Assembly: GCF_017873135.1 (NCBI RefSeq) | Contig: NZ_JAGGJV010000006.1 | Location: forward strand, 186,001-250,000 | DNA length: 64,000 nucleotides | Origin: Rhizobium herbae | GTDB taxonomy: Bacteria; Pseudomonadota; Alphaproteobacteria; Rhizobiales; Rhizobiaceae | Reading direction: 5' to 3' | Part shown: one piece after another, positions 15,642 through 24,844 of the stretch | Layout: the number at the start of each line of letters is the position of its first letter | Numbering within the stretch: position 1 is the stretch's first letter | Made by a program: the position numbers and the translations under genes | Notes under the pieces: model-generated | Told to the model about the DNA's origin: nothing | Seen by the model: the letters and a program-made list of their open reading frames with translations, nothing else | Database searches by the model: none

Positions 15642-16742
15642 CTACATCTTCCCCCAGAGTTTCTTGTATTCGTCACGATAGCCGTTGTCCGGGTCGAAGC
15701 TGTTCTTTGGTCCGCCATCGAATTCGACATTGTCCGACGTGACGACATGCAGCGGCGACAGGTAGCCGGACCAGGCTTCTCCGGCGAAGGCGCGGTTGAG
15801 TTCGTCGACCAGCTGCCAGCCCTGCAGGTTCAACGGTTCGGCAACCGTCACCTTCTGGAACTGGCCGGCGCGGATGCGCTGATAGGCCGATTCCGAGCCG
15901 TCGCCGGCCGCAACGTTGATCGGCGCATCCGTCCCGCCCTTGCCGGCGGCTGCGAGAGACGGACCCATGAAGTCGAAATAGAGGTCGTTGATGGCAAGCG
16001 AATGGGTCCACTGGTCGCCGTATTTCTGTAGCAGCGACGTCGTCAGCTGCGGCATCCGCTGCGAGGTTTCGGCGATCGGCGTATCGACATATTCGAGAAC
16101 CGTGCCGCCCAGCGCCTCGATCTCGGCCTTCATCTTGTCGGCCTTGGCGATGGCGATGGCGTAGGTGCTGTCGGTGAAGATGATCACCCCCGGCTTGCCC
16201 TTGGCATCGACATAGGCATAGTCCGCCGCTGCCTTGGAGACTTCCATGGCGTCGGTGCTGACATTGGCGAACAAGCCGGTCTTTTCATCCGGACCGATGA
16301 CCGGACCCGCATGCCAGGCGACGAGCGGAATTCCCGCGGCCTTCACCTGCTCGAGGGCCGGGGCCTGCTCGACGGCATCGAAGCCGTTGATGATGATGCC
16401 GGCGGGCTTCAGGGCCAATGCCTGGCCGAAGGCTGCCGTGCGGCCGCCGATCGAGCCCGCGCCGTCCAGCACCTTGACCTCCCAGCCGATTGCCTTCGCG
16501 GCCTCCTCGACGCCGGTGGTGACACCGAGGATGCCGCCATTCTTTAGGTCGCCGGCCAGGACGACGATCGTCTTGCCTTCCTGCGCCTTGGGGCTGGCTT
16601 TCGGGCCGTCCCAACCGGTAACGCGGGTGGCGTATTTGTCGACGACTGCCTTGGCATCCGCCATGGCATCGGCGAGCGCCGGGCCGGCCAGCATCAGCGC
16701 CAGCATGGCGACCGAGCCCTGGATCAGTGTTCTGCGTTTCAT
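15642..16742 (-). CDS. Sugar ABC transporter substrate-binding protein (periplasmic type I)
   Basis: Protein of 366 aa from the ATG at 16742 (MKRRTLIQGSVAMLAL), with GGAGG seven bases upstream; the frame upstream of this ATG is rejected. The signal peptide ends in GPALADA. The mature part is a periplasmic-binding-protein-1 fold of the ribose/autoinducer group (IVVLAGDLKNGGILGVTTG, AGIIINGFDAVE, PGVIIFTDSTYAIA). It follows the permease gene by 47 bp, in the order ATPase-permease-binding protein. Given the linked idonate/gluconate genes and the shared operator, a sugar acid is the most likely ligand. Confidence 0.9.
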   Translation of the reverse strand: MKRRTLIQGSVAMLALMLAGPALADAMADAKAVVDKYATRVTGWDGPKASPKAQEGKTIVVLAGDLKNGGILGVTTGVEEAAKAIGWEVKVLDGAGSIGGRTAAFGQALALKPAGIIINGFDAVEQAPALEQVKAAGIPLVAWHAGPVIGPDEKTGLFANVSTDAMEVSKAAADYAYVDAKGKPGVIIFTDSTYAIAIAKADKMKAEIEALGGTVLEYVDTPIAETSQRMPQLTTSLLQKYGDQWTHSLAINDLYFDFMGPSLAAAGKGGTDAPINVAAGDGSESAYQRIRAGQFQKVTVAEPLNLQGWQLVDELNRAFAGEAWSGYLSPLHVVTSDNVEFDGGPKNSFDPDNGYRDEYKKLWGKM

Positions 16743-16789
16743 GGTTCTTCCTCCCTTTGAAGATGGTGCGGTTTGCAAAATAGGTTCCC

Positions 16790-17851
16790 TCAGTTTTTCT
16801 GTATCTTGACCGGCAGACCTGGTGCCGCCGCTTTACCCGCAGCGCCCCTCTTGCGCTGGGCATACCCGGCGATGCCGATGGCCACGAGCAGGGTGACGCC
16901 GTTGAACAGCGGCTCGACGAAGAACGAACCGCCGATCTGCTGGATGCCGGAAATGCCGACCGCCAGAATGATAACGCCGGTCATTGTGCCCCAGACATTG
17001 ACCCGACCGGGCTTGATGGTGGTGGAGCCGAGAAAGGCGCCGACCAGCGCCGGCAGCAGGTATTCCAGCCCGACGCTGGCCTGGCCGATGCGCAGCTTCG
17101 AGGCGAGCAGGACGCCGGCAAGGGCGGCAAGCGTTCCCGAAGAGACGAAGGCGCCGATGACGAAACGACGAACGGGAATGCCGTTCAGGGCGGCAGCCTT
17201 CGGGTTGGCGCCGATGGCATAGACATAGCGGCCGATCGGCAGGTATTCGAGGATGACCCAGAGCGCGACGGCGATGGCGATCACGTAGAAGCCGGTGATC
17301 GGCAGGCCGAAGACCATGGTTCCGTTGAGCGCATAGAAACCTTCCGGTAGCACCCCGACCACCTGCCGGCCGCCGGTGTGCCAGAGCGCCAGTGCGTATA
17401 GAATGGTGCCGGTGCCGAGCGTGGCGATGAAGCTGTCGATGCGCGCCACCTCGACCAGAAGGCCGTTGAGGAAACCGGTGAAGGCGCCGAGCGCCAGCAC
17501 GATGACAACGGCGATCGGCCATGGCACGCCGAACATCGTCTGCAGGCTGATCGCCAGGATATGCCACAGCACGATGCCGTAGCCGACCGTGAGATCGATG
17601 CGGCCGGATGCCATCGGGATCATTGCGGCAAGCGACAGAAGCGCGATGATCGCCTTGTCGGAGACGATGGAGCGCAGGTTGAGCAGCGTCGGGAAGGTGC
17701 CGGGCAAAAGGATCGAGAACAGCAGGATCAGGGCGACCGTCAGGATGACGAGGCCATAGACCGGGATGTAGCGGGCGATCTTCTGGCCCATTGTAAGCCC
17801 GGCCAGTTCGCTGCGCGTCGGCTCAAGCGCGGTGGATTCGATCGATTGCAT
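16790..17851 (-). CDS. Sugar ABC transporter permease (RbsC-like)
   Basis: Protein of 353 aa with about ten membrane helices, of the BPD_transp_2/RbsC family that serves CUT2 importers. The family-typical motifs are GRIDLTVGYG near residue 100 and the stretch NPKAAALNGIPVRRF. It lies between the ATPase (21 bp upstream) and the binding protein on the minus strand. As in other CUT2 systems a single permease gene is present and probably homodimerises. Confidence 0.93.
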   Translation of the reverse strand: MQSIESTALEPTRSELAGLTMGQKIARYIPVYGLVILTVALILLFSILLPGTFPTLLNLRSIVSDKAIIALLSLAAMIPMASGRIDLTVGYGIVLWHILAISLQTMFGVPWPIAVVIVLALGAFTGFLNGLLVEVARIDSFIATLGTGTILYALALWHTGGRQVVGVLPEGFYALNGTMVFGLPITGFYVIAIAVALWVILEYLPIGRYVYAIGANPKAAALNGIPVRRFVIGAFVSSGTLAALAGVLLASKLRIGQASVGLEYLLPALVGAFLGSTTIKPGRVNVWGTMTGVIILAVGISGIQQIGGSFFVEPLFNGVTLLVAIGIAGYAQRKRGAAGKAAAPGLPVKIQKN

Positions 17852-17872
17852 GGTTCTGGCTCCCGTGGTCTC

Positions 17873-19369
17873 TTATGCGGCTTCCGATGCCGAAGCGGCG
17901 GAAATGACGGCGGATGTGGTCAGGGCCTCGCCCTGAAGTTCGGCAACGATGCGGCCGCGCGAAAATACCAGCGCGCGATGGCAGATATGGGCGATTTCCT
18001 CGAAATCGGTGGAAACGACGACGACAGCCAGGCCTGCTTCGAGCGCCCGGGCAATCAGCTTGTAAATCTCGGCCTTGGCGCCGACATCGACACCGGCAGT
18101 CGGATCTTCGGCAACCAGCAGCTTGCGGCCGGTCACCAGCCAGCGGCCGACGACAACCTTTTGCTGGTTGCCGCCCGACAATGCCTCGATCGGCAGGCTC
18201 TGGTCGTTCGGGCGCAAGCCCACGGTTTCGCCGATCTTGCGGGCTTGTTCAGCCTCGTCGGCCGGAGACAGGAACGAGAACAGGCCGCGACCGGATGCGC
18301 CGGGGTTTATGAAGGTGTTTTCCCGAAGCGACAGCGACATGGCAACGGATTCTTCCGTCCGGTCGCGCGCGATCAGCCCGATACCGGATTTCATCGCTGC
18401 GACCGGGTTGGAAAGATCGGGCGCTTCGCCGTTGAGGTGGATCGTGCCCCCAAAGGCTTCGCAGCCGAACAGCGCGCGGCCGATCAGTTCCTGTCCGGCA
18501 CCGCGCAGGCCGACAAGGCCGAGAAGTTCGTTCTGGCGAATATCAAAGGACACGGGGCCAGTGCCGGCACAGATCAGATTTTTCGCAGAAAGGACTGTCT
18601 TGCCGGGCGTGCAGGCGGCCTTGACGAAAAGCTGGTTGGCCGGGCGGCCGACGATCATTTCGATCAGGTCGTCCGGCTTTGTCTCGCTGACCGGGCGCTG
18701 GCCCACCAGCTTGCCGTCGCGCAAGACGGCGACCCGGTCGGCGATGCGGAAAATCTCGTCCAGCCGGTGCGACACATAGATCATGCCGACGCCGCGTTCC
18801 TTGAGGGGACGGATGGCGTTGAACAGTCGTTCGACCTCGTCGGCCGGAAGGCTTGCGGTCGGCTCGTCGAGAACCAGCACGTCGGCTTCGACCGCGAGCG
18901 CCCGGGCAATGGCGACCAGCGACTTCTCCGTGCGGGTAAGATCCTGGACGCGGGTGCTGGGGTCGAAGTCGCAGCCGACCAGGTCCAGCGCCTCGCGGGC
19001 ACGATCTTCCGTGCGGCGCCAGTCGATCAGCCGCGAGCGGAGTGAAAAGCCTTGCGCCAGGCCGACATTCTCGCCGACCGTCATCCATTCGATCAGGCCG
19101 AGATCCTGATGGATGAAGGCGACGGGCTGGCGGGTGTTGGGTTTTGGCGGGCGGTGGCTGTAGGGCTCGCCGCGAAACAGGATCTGGCCGCCATCGGGCT
19201 TGTAGATACCGGCAAGCGTCTTGATCAGCGTCGACTTGCCGGCGCCGTTTTCGCCGAGAAGCGCAAGGATTTCGCCCGGGAGCAGATCGATGGAGACGTT
19301 TTCGAGCGCGCGGGTTCCGCCAAAGACTTTGGTGATCCCCTTGAACTCGATGAGTTTGCGATTGTCCAT
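17873..19369 (-). CDS. Sugar ABC transporter ATP-binding protein (RbsA-like, duplicated)
   Basis: Protein of 498 aa with two tandem ABC domains, typical of CUT2 importers. The first half has Walker A GENGAGKST and Walker B VLVLDEPTAS. The second half has the degenerate P-loop GLRGAGQE and a normal signature LSGGNQQK. Start MDNRKLIEFKG at 19369 has AGGAG six bases upstream, while the frame's first codon at 19384 has none. It is the first gene of the importer operon. The operator palindrome 19397-19418 sits 27 bp upstream and overlaps its -10. Confidence 0.94.
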   Translation of the reverse strand: MDNRKLIEFKGITKVFGGTRALENVSIDLLPGEILALLGENGAGKSTLIKTLAGIYKPDGGQILFRGEPYSHRPPKPNTRQPVAFIHQDLGLIEWMTVGENVGLAQGFSLRSRLIDWRRTEDRAREALDLVGCDFDPSTRVQDLTRTEKSLVAIARALAVEADVLVLDEPTASLPADEVERLFNAIRPLKERGVGMIYVSHRLDEIFRIADRVAVLRDGKLVGQRPVSETKPDDLIEMIVGRPANQLFVKAACTPGKTVLSAKNLICAGTGPVSFDIRQNELLGLVGLRGAGQELIGRALFGCEAFGGTIHLNGEAPDLSNPVAAMKSGIGLIARDRTEESVAMSLSLRENTFINPGASGRGLFSFLSPADEAEQARKIGETVGLRPNDQSLPIEALSGGNQQKVVVGRWLVTGRKLLVAEDPTAGVDVGAKAEIYKLIARALEAGLAVVVVSTDFEEIAHICHRALVFSRGRIVAELQGEALTTSAVISAASASEAA

Positions 19370-19396
19370 CTCTGCTCCTCCCAAAGCGTCGATTGA

Positions 19397-19418
19397 GATA
19401 TGTTATCGATAACATATC
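19397..19418. promoter_or_regulatory. GntR/IdnR-type operator 1 (22-bp perfect palindrome)
   Basis: Core ATATGTTATCGATAACATAT (19398-19417) with a G/C pair extending it to 22 bp. The central CG and ATGTTA/TAACAT arms match LacI-family GntR/IdnR boxes of enterobacteria. On the minus strand a TTGACT -35 (19424-19429) and an ATAACA -10 (19401-19406) are 17 bp apart, so a bound repressor would cover the -10 of the importer operon. The identical 20-bp core recurs at 21701-21720. Confidence 0.85.
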
Positions 19419-19459
19419 CGGTTAGTCAAGGACCGATGTTCGTCCCACTCCACATTTTG

Positions 19460-20350
19460 TCAGGAAAGCGTGCCGTCGAGCAGGCGCATCATCTCGGCGG
19501 AATCGCGCGCACCCAGTCCGGCCGCACAAAGCAGCCGGTGGATTTCGACGACCTGGCCGGTCATCGGTAAGGGCGTCTTGGTCTTCAGCGCGAAGGCCTG
19601 CAATGAATCCAGGTCCTTCAGCATGTTGTCGATCCGGCCGGTGGGCGCGTAGTCGCGGGTGGCGAACTTGCCCATGAACTCCTGCAGGATGCTGGAATCG
19701 GCGCGGCCGCCGGCAAGGGCTGCCGGGATGGAGGCCGGATCGACGCCGCCGGCCTCAGCCAGTTTCGTCGCCTCGGCCACCGCCTGGAAGATCACCGCGC
19801 AGAACAGCTGGTTGATCAGTTTGGTCGTCTGCCCGGCGCCGCTTCCGCCCATGCGCGTATAATTGCGGGCGAGGTGTTGCATGACGGCGCGGGCGCGCTC
19901 GACATCGGCCTCTTCGCCGCCGGCCATGATGGTCAGCCGTCCGCCAAGCGCGCCCGGCACGCCACCCGAAAGCGGGCAGTCGACCCATTTCATCCCTGTC
20001 TCGCTTGCCAGTCGCGCCGACATCTCGGCCGTATCGACGGGATCGATCGACGACATGTCGATGAGGAGCTTTGTTGCATCCGCACTGGCACTGATCCCCT
20101 CCGGTCCGAAGACAACGGCGCGGACGATATTCGCATGATTGAGGCTGAGAATGACGAAGTCGTTGTTGCGTGTCGCCTCGGCCACCGAGGCCGCTGCGCT
20201 GGCGCCCTTGTCGGTCAGCGCTTTGACCTTGACCGGATCGAGGTCGAACACGGTGACGGTCTGCCCGGTCTCGATCAGCCGTGTCGCGATGGCCGACCCC
20301 ATGATGCCGGCACCGATGACGGCGACCCTGCAGGCTTGCATATCGGTCAT
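19460..20350 (-). CDS. NAD(P)-dependent oxidoreductase, 3-hydroxyisobutyrate/6-phosphogluconate dehydrogenase-like
   Basis: Protein of 296 aa of the beta-hydroxyacid dehydrogenase family (HIBADH, tartronate semialdehyde reductase GarR/GlxR). It has the Rossmann motif VIGAGIMGSAIA at about 10-21, the substrate-binding DCPLSGGVPGA near 124 and the catalytic-lysine segment GAGQTTKLINQL near 170. The ATG overlaps the gluconokinase stop by 4 bases. In this operon it may reduce a C3-C6 semialdehyde or oxidise a hydroxyacid from sugar-acid breakdown. The exact substrate is not deducible. Confidence 0.88.
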   Translation of the reverse strand: MTDMQACRVAVIGAGIMGSAIATRLIETGQTVTVFDLDPVKVKALTDKGASAAASVAEATRNNDFVILSLNHANIVRAVVFGPEGISASADATKLLIDMSSIDPVDTAEMSARLASETGMKWVDCPLSGGVPGALGGRLTIMAGGEEADVERARAVMQHLARNYTRMGGSGAGQTTKLINQLFCAVIFQAVAEATKLAEAGGVDPASIPAALAGGRADSSILQEFMGKFATRDYAPTGRIDNMLKDLDSLQAFALKTKTPLPMTGQVVEIHRLLCAAGLGARDSAEMMRLLDGTLS

Positions 20351-20889
20351 GGTTTAACTCCGTTCAGGGCGGCAAGGCCTTCGAGGGCCTTTGCGGTGAT
20401 GGCGTCGGGCGAGGGGGCGATATCGACAGTCACGATAAAACCTTCGCCTTCAGGACTTTCCAGGGTCGCCAGTTGGCTGTCGAGCAGCGGAGCCTTGAAA
20501 AAATGCCCCGGACGTTCCGTCATCCGTTGCAACAGGATATCGCGCGATCCCTTCAGGTAGACGAAGGCGAGGGGCCGGCCTGCCGCCTGCCGCAACTGGT
20601 CGCGGTAGATCCGCTTCAGGGCCGAGCAGGAAATGACGATGCCGGCATCGTCCGCTTCGGCGAGACGCTTTCCAATGATTTCAAGCCATGGCCAGCGGTC
20701 GCCGTCATCAAGCGGAATGCCCTCCGACATCTTGGCGATGTTGGCCGGTGGATGCAGACTGTCGCCCTCGACGTAGGGCAGGCCCAAATGCGATGCAAGC
20801 CGCTCGCCGATGGAAGACTTGCCGCAGCCGCTGACGCCCATGACGATGATCGGGCCTTTAAAGGCAGGTGGTAATGCCGCCGTCGACAT
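20347..20889 (-). CDS. gntK: Gluconokinase
   Basis: Protein of 180 aa that phosphorylates D-gluconate to 6-phosphogluconate for the Entner-Doudoroff or pentose phosphate route. Walker A GVSGCGKSS is at about 18-26. The gluconate kinase hallmarks EGDSLHPPANIAKMSEGIPL, DRWPWL and CSALKRIYRDQLR are all present, as is the lid segment ERPGHFF. The start overlaps the end of the SDR gene by 32 bp. Together with IdnO- and IdnD-like enzymes it completes an idonate to 5-ketogluconate to gluconate to 6-phosphogluconate path. Confidence 0.95.
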   Translation of the reverse strand: MSTAALPPAFKGPIIVMGVSGCGKSSIGERLASHLGLPYVEGDSLHPPANIAKMSEGIPLDDGDRWPWLEIIGKRLAEADDAGIVISCSALKRIYRDQLRQAAGRPLAFVYLKGSRDILLQRMTERPGHFFKAPLLDSQLATLESPEGEGFIVTVDIAPSPDAITAKALEGLAALNGVKP

Positions 20890-21625
20890 AGAGCGTGTGT
20901 CCGTTCACAAAAGAGGATGCGTTGCCGGCAAGGAAAACCGCCGATCCGACCAGTTCATCGACATTGCCCCAGCGGCCCGCCGGCGTGCGCTTTTCCAGCC
21001 ATCCAGAAAATTCGGCGCTGTCGACCAGCGCCTGATTGAGCGGCGTCTTGAAATAACCGGGCGCGATCGCGTTGATCTGGATGCCGTATTTCGCCCAGTC
21101 GGCGCACATGCCGCGTGTCAGGTTTTTCACGGCGCCCTTGGTCGCGGTATAGGGCGCAATCCCCGGACGGGCCAGCTCGCTCTGGACGGAGGCGATATTG
21201 ATGATCTTGCCTCTGCCGCGCGCAATCATGTGCCTGGCAACGGCCTGGCCGACATAAAAGACGCTGGAGATATTGGTGGAGAGCAGCAGGTCCCACTTGT
21301 CGGCCGGAAAGTCCTCGAGCGGGGTACGAAATTGCATGCCGGCATTGTTGACGAGGATGTCGATCGCTCCGAGGTCCGCTTCGACCGCGGCGACCCCGTT
21401 TGCAACCGAATCCTTGTCCGTCACATCGAACACCGCCGGATGCGCTGCATGACCCGATTTGCGCAGCGCTTCGACCGCGACTTCGACCTTGTCCGGCGAG
21501 CGGCCATTGAGGATGACCTCGGCGCCGTGTGCGGCCAGTCCTTCGGCGAGCGCGTAGCCGATGCCCTGGCTCGATCCGGTCACCAGTGCCCGGCGTCCGC
21601 TCAAGTCGAACAATGGAAATCCCAT
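20858..21625 (-). CDS. idnO: SDR-family gluconate 5-dehydrogenase-like (5-ketogluconate reductase)
   Basis: Protein of 255 aa, classical short-chain dehydrogenase. NAD(P) motif TGSSQGIG is at about 17-24, NNAG at about 92, the catalytic Ser region is NIASVQS, and the YTATKGAVK motif carries Tyr and Lys. It is closest in character to IdnO/gluconate 5-dehydrogenase, which reversibly reduces 5-keto-D-gluconate. It is first in the minus-strand three-gene operon (SDR, gntK, HIBADH-like), and operator 2 lies 76 bp upstream in the divergent promoter region. Confidence 0.85.
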   Translation of the reverse strand: MGFPLFDLSGRRALVTGSSQGIGYALAEGLAAHGAEVILNGRSPDKVEVAVEALRKSGHAAHPAVFDVTDKDSVANGVAAVEADLGAIDILVNNAGMQFRTPLEDFPADKWDLLLSTNISSVFYVGQAVARHMIARGRGKIINIASVQSELARPGIAPYTATKGAVKNLTRGMCADWAKYGIQINAIAPGYFKTPLNQALVDSAEFSGWLEKRTPAGRWGNVDELVGSAVFLAGNASSFVNGHTLYVDGGITTCL

Positions 21626-21700
21626 TCAAAAGCCTCCCAGCATCTTCCGAACCGTTTCATCTTGCGCTGCCTGTTTACAGCGCCCGGTTTCTATTGACAC

Positions 21701-21720
21701 ATATGTTATCGATAACATAT
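21701..21720. promoter_or_regulatory. GntR/IdnR-type operator 2 between idnO-like and hydroxyacid dehydrogenase genes
   Basis: Perfect 20-bp palindrome ATATGTTATCGATAACATAT, identical to the core of the site at 19398-19417. A consensus -35 (TTGACA, 21694-21699) directly precedes it on the plus strand, and an 18-bp spacer leads to TATCAA (21718-21723), so the palindrome fills the spacer and part of the -10. Repression by promoter occlusion is the natural reading. The site lies between divergent operons and may control both. Confidence 0.87.
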
Positions 21721-21751
21721 CAAGTCAAGCAAGAAAATTCAGGAGGTAAAC

Positions 21752-22693
21752 ATGTCCAAGCCAGAGGTTCTTATGACCGGCCCCTATCCCACATGGGACA
21801 TGGAGGATCTTGACAGCCGCTATGTCATCCATCGGCTTTGGGAGTCAAAAGACAGGGATGCGTTTCTCGCCGAACATGCCGATAGCGTTCGCGCGATTGC
21901 GACGCGCGGTGAGCTCGGTGCTTCCGCCGATTTGATGAAAAGGCTGCCTAAGCTCGAAATCGTCAGCTGCTACGGCGTCGGCACCGATGCGATCGATCTG
22001 CGCTTTGCCCGCGAAAATGGTATCCACGTGACGAACACGCCGGATGTGCTGACGGAGGACGTGGCCGATCTCGGCATGGCGCTGTTGCTTGCCGCTGCGC
22101 GGCAGATTCCCGCCGGCGACGCCCATGTCCGCGACGGGCAATGGGTGAAAGGCAACATGCATCTGACGACCCGTGTCTGCGGCAAGCGCGTCGGCGTCGT
22201 CGGCATGGGGCGGATCGGAACTGCCTTTGCCCGGCGCGCGGCCGCCTTCGACTGCACACTCTCCTATTTCGCCCGCACGCCGAAGCCGGACCTTCCCTAT
22301 GCCTTCGTTGGCGATCTGGTCGCGCTCGCCAGGCAATCCGATTTTCTCGTCGTCACCCTTGCGGGAGGCGAGGGCACGCGCGGCATCGTCAGCGGCGAAG
22401 TCATTGACGCACTGGGGCCGGATGGTATCTTCGTCAACATCTCGCGTGGCACCACCGTGGACGAGGCGGCTTTGCTCGATGCGCTTGAGCAGGGCCGGAT
22501 CCGGGGTGCCGGGCTGGACGTGTTCCTGAACGAGCCGGCCATCGACCCGCGCTTTGCGCGCTTGCAAAACACGGTCCTGCAGCCGCACCATGGCAGCGGC
22601 ACGGTGGAAACGCGCCAAGCGATGGGCAAGCTGGTGCGCGACAATCTGGCGGCGCATTTTTCCGGCGCCCCATTGTTGACACCGGTTGCCTGA
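21752..22693 (+). CDS. D-2-hydroxyacid dehydrogenase (GhrB-like 2-ketogluconate/hydroxypyruvate reductase)
   Basis: Protein of 313 aa of the D-isomer-specific 2-hydroxyacid dehydrogenase family. It has cofactor motif VVGMGRIGTAFARR at about 150 and catalytic Arg (VNISRGTTV), Glu (FLNEPAID) and His (LQPHHGSGT) in the family order. AGGAGG lies seven bases before the ATG. In context it probably reduces 2-ketogluconate or a related 2-keto acid. The 3' end leads into the zinc dehydrogenase gene 19 bp later, making a two-gene plus-strand operon under operator 2. Confidence 0.9.
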   Translation: MSKPEVLMTGPYPTWDMEDLDSRYVIHRLWESKDRDAFLAEHADSVRAIATRGELGASADLMKRLPKLEIVSCYGVGTDAIDLRFARENGIHVTNTPDVLTEDVADLGMALLLAAARQIPAGDAHVRDGQWVKGNMHLTTRVCGKRVGVVGMGRIGTAFARRAAAFDCTLSYFARTPKPDLPYAFVGDLVALARQSDFLVVTLAGGEGTRGIVSGEVIDALGPDGIFVNISRGTTVDEAALLDALEQGRIRGAGLDVFLNEPAIDPRFARLQNTVLQPHHGSGTVETRQAMGKLVRDNLAAHFSGAPLLTPVA

Positions 22694-22712
22694 GACGAGG
22701 AGCAAAGTCATC

Positions 22713-23744
22713 ATGAAATCCGTTGTCATCCATGCGGCAAAAGACCTGCGCGTCGAAGAAACCGATCCGGGCACAGCTGGGCCGGGCCAGGTCGAGATCG
22801 CCATCGAAGCCGGCGGCATCTGCGGTTCCGACCTGCATTACTACAATCACGGCGGCTTCGGCACGATCCGGCTGCGCGAGCCGATGATCCTCGGCCACGA
22901 GATCGCCGGCACGATCAAGGTCCTGGGCAGCGGCGTCTCCGGTCTCGCCGTCGGCGATCGTGTTGCCGTGTCCCCGAGCCGGCCTTGCAACGCCTGCGAC
23001 TATTGCCTGAAAGGGCGGCAGAACCATTGCCTCAACATGCGGTTCTACGGCAGTGCCATGCCCATGCCGCACATTCAGGGCGCCTTTCGCCAGCGGCTCG
23101 TTGCGGAGAGCTGGCAGTGCCATAAGGTGGCCGATGGCGTCTCCATCAACGAGGCGGCCTTTGCCGAGCCCTTCGCCGTTACGCTGCATGCGGTCAACCG
23201 GGCGGGCTCGCTTCTCGGCAAGCGCGTGCTGGTCACCGGCTGCGGTCCGATCGGCGCATTGTGCATCCTTGCCGCCCGCGCCCACGGCGCGCAGGAAATA
23301 GTTGCCACCGACGTGATGGACGCCGTTCTTTTGAAGGCACTCGCGGTTGGTGCCGACCGCACCATCAATGTTGCCACCGACGGCGACAGGCTTGCCGCCT
23401 ATTCCGCCAACAAGGGGTATTTCGACGTGATGTTCGAAGCCTCGGGCAATGAGCGGGCCGTTCGCTCCGGACTAGAGGTCTTGAAACCGCGCGGCATCCT
23501 CATGCAGCTCGGGCTCGGCGGCGATGTTTCCATCCCGCAGAACGTCATCGTGTCGAAGGAAATCGACATGCGCGGCAGCTTCCGGTTCCACGAGGAGTTC
23601 GCGTTGGCCGTCGATCTCATCAACCACCGCCGGGTCGATGTGAAGCCGCTGCTGACGGGCATCTTCGATCTCGATGACGCCGTGGCGGCGTTCGAGGCGG
23701 CCGGTGACCGCAGCCGGTCGATGAAGGTGCAGCTGTCGTTCTGA
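22713..23744 (+). CDS. idnD: L-idonate 5-dehydrogenase-like zinc alcohol dehydrogenase
   Basis: Protein of 343 aa of the medium-chain zinc dehydrogenase family, closest in type to L-idonate 5-dehydrogenase. It has catalytic zinc region GGICGSDLHYYNHGGFG, then GHEIAGTIK, and the structural zinc Cys set PCNACDYCLKGRQNHC. The coenzyme motif VTGCGPIGALC is at about 170. The ATG at 22713 (MKSVVIHAAKD) follows GAGGAG at a slightly long distance; an upstream frame start at 22686 overlaps the previous gene. Its TGA directly abuts the convergent LacI-type gene stop (TGATCA at 23742-23747). Confidence 0.9.
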   Translation: MKSVVIHAAKDLRVEETDPGTAGPGQVEIAIEAGGICGSDLHYYNHGGFGTIRLREPMILGHEIAGTIKVLGSGVSGLAVGDRVAVSPSRPCNACDYCLKGRQNHCLNMRFYGSAMPMPHIQGAFRQRLVAESWQCHKVADGVSINEAAFAEPFAVTLHAVNRAGSLLGKRVLVTGCGPIGALCILAARAHGAQEIVATDVMDAVLLKALAVGADRTINVATDGDRLAAYSANKGYFDVMFEASGNERAVRSGLEVLKPRGILMQLGLGGDVSIPQNVIVSKEIDMRGSFRFHEEFALAVDLINHRRVDVKPLLTGIFDLDDAVAAFEAAGDRSRSMKVQLSF

Positions 23745-24794
23745 TCAGGTGCTTTCGCGTTCGATGACGCGGAAGCCGGTGCGCGTGATGCGCTCCGGCG
23801 TTTCGGCAGATGGCCCCTGTATGGTCTGGGTCAATTTCAGCGCCGCCTGACGGCCGATGCCGTAGCAATCGACATTGATCGTCGTCATGCGCGGATGACA
23901 GCAGGCGGCGATTTCATAGTCGCCGAAACCGGCAATGGCGATGTCATCCGGTACGCGCATGCCCCGGCGCTGACATTCCATTAGCGCGCCAAAGGCCGAA
24001 AGGTCTGAAACGCAGAGCGCGACCTGCGTATCCGGCCAGCGCTCGAGCATGCTGACGACCGCCTGCGCACCCTGTTCCATCGAGATCGGCGGGACGCCGA
24101 AGGAGATCACCCGATCGGAGGGCAGGCCCAGTCGTTCCAGCGCCCGCACGAACCCGGCACGCCGCTGGCTGCCGCGCGTGTCGCGCGCCGTGGTGCCGCC
24201 GATATAACCGAAGCGTTCGTAACCCTTGGCGGCGAGCGTCTCGACCAGCAGTTCCATCGCGGCGCCATTGGAAAAGCCGACGACCTTGTCGATCGGGTCG
24301 GCTGGCGTGTCCCAGGTTTCGATCACCGGTATGCCGGCCTGCTCCAGCATGCGCCGCCCCTTCGGCGTGTGGGCGCCTCCGGTCAGGATGATGCCCTCGG
24401 GCCGCCGCCGGAGCATGGCTTCGATCAGTTCCTCCTCCCGTTCGACCGAATAATTGGTGTAGCCCAGGAGCAGTTGCAGCCCGGTTCCCTCCAGTGCATC
24501 GGTAATGCCGCGCGCCGTGTCGGAAAAGTTGGAGTTGTTGATGGACGGAATGATCGCCGCGACGAAGCCCGTGCGCCGGGAAGAAAGGCTGCCGGCCGAT
24601 TGATCGAGGACGTAGCCGAGTTCATTGATGGCCTGCGTGATCCGCTCGCGCGTCGCCTTGGAAACGTGGCTGCCTTCCTTCATGGCACGGGATACGGTCA
24701 TGGCCGAAACGCCGGCGCGGCGGGCGACATCGTTCATGGTCGGTGCTTCGCCCGCCTTGCTGTCGCCAACCTTGCCGTCGGATGTCTTCGTCAT
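23745..24794 (-). CDS. LacI-family regulator (GntR/IdnR-like)
   Basis: Protein of 349 aa. The LacI HTH is at about 20-45 (MNDVARRAGVSAMTVSRAMK), followed by a periplasmic-binding-like effector domain (GFVAAIIPSINNSNFSDTAR, IAGFGDYEIAACC). The HTH class and the ATGTTA-N4-TAACAT operators nearby point to the gluconate/idonate repressor group. ATG at 24794 is chosen; ten more residues are possible from 24824. A degenerate operator sits 51 bp upstream, so it probably autoregulates and co-controls the divergent SMP-30 gene. Confidence 0.92.
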   Translation of the reverse strand: MTKTSDGKVGDSKAGEAPTMNDVARRAGVSAMTVSRAMKEGSHVSKATRERITQAINELGYVLDQSAGSLSSRRTGFVAAIIPSINNSNFSDTARGITDALEGTGLQLLLGYTNYSVEREEELIEAMLRRRPEGIILTGGAHTPKGRRMLEQAGIPVIETWDTPADPIDKVVGFSNGAAMELLVETLAAKGYERFGYIGGTTARDTRGSQRRAGFVRALERLGLPSDRVISFGVPPISMEQGAQAVVSMLERWPDTQVALCVSDLSAFGALMECQRRGMRVPDDIAIAGFGDYEIAACCHPRMTTINVDCYGIGRQAALKLTQTIQGPSAETPERITRTGFRVIEREST

Positions 24795-24844
24795 TGCCTG
24801 TTCCCGTCCGGACGACCGTCTCAAAAACCTGTTTATCAGCGATC

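Noticed and set aside
17561-19045. 494-codon plus-strand frame
   Set aside because: Antisense to the RbsA-like ATPase gene.
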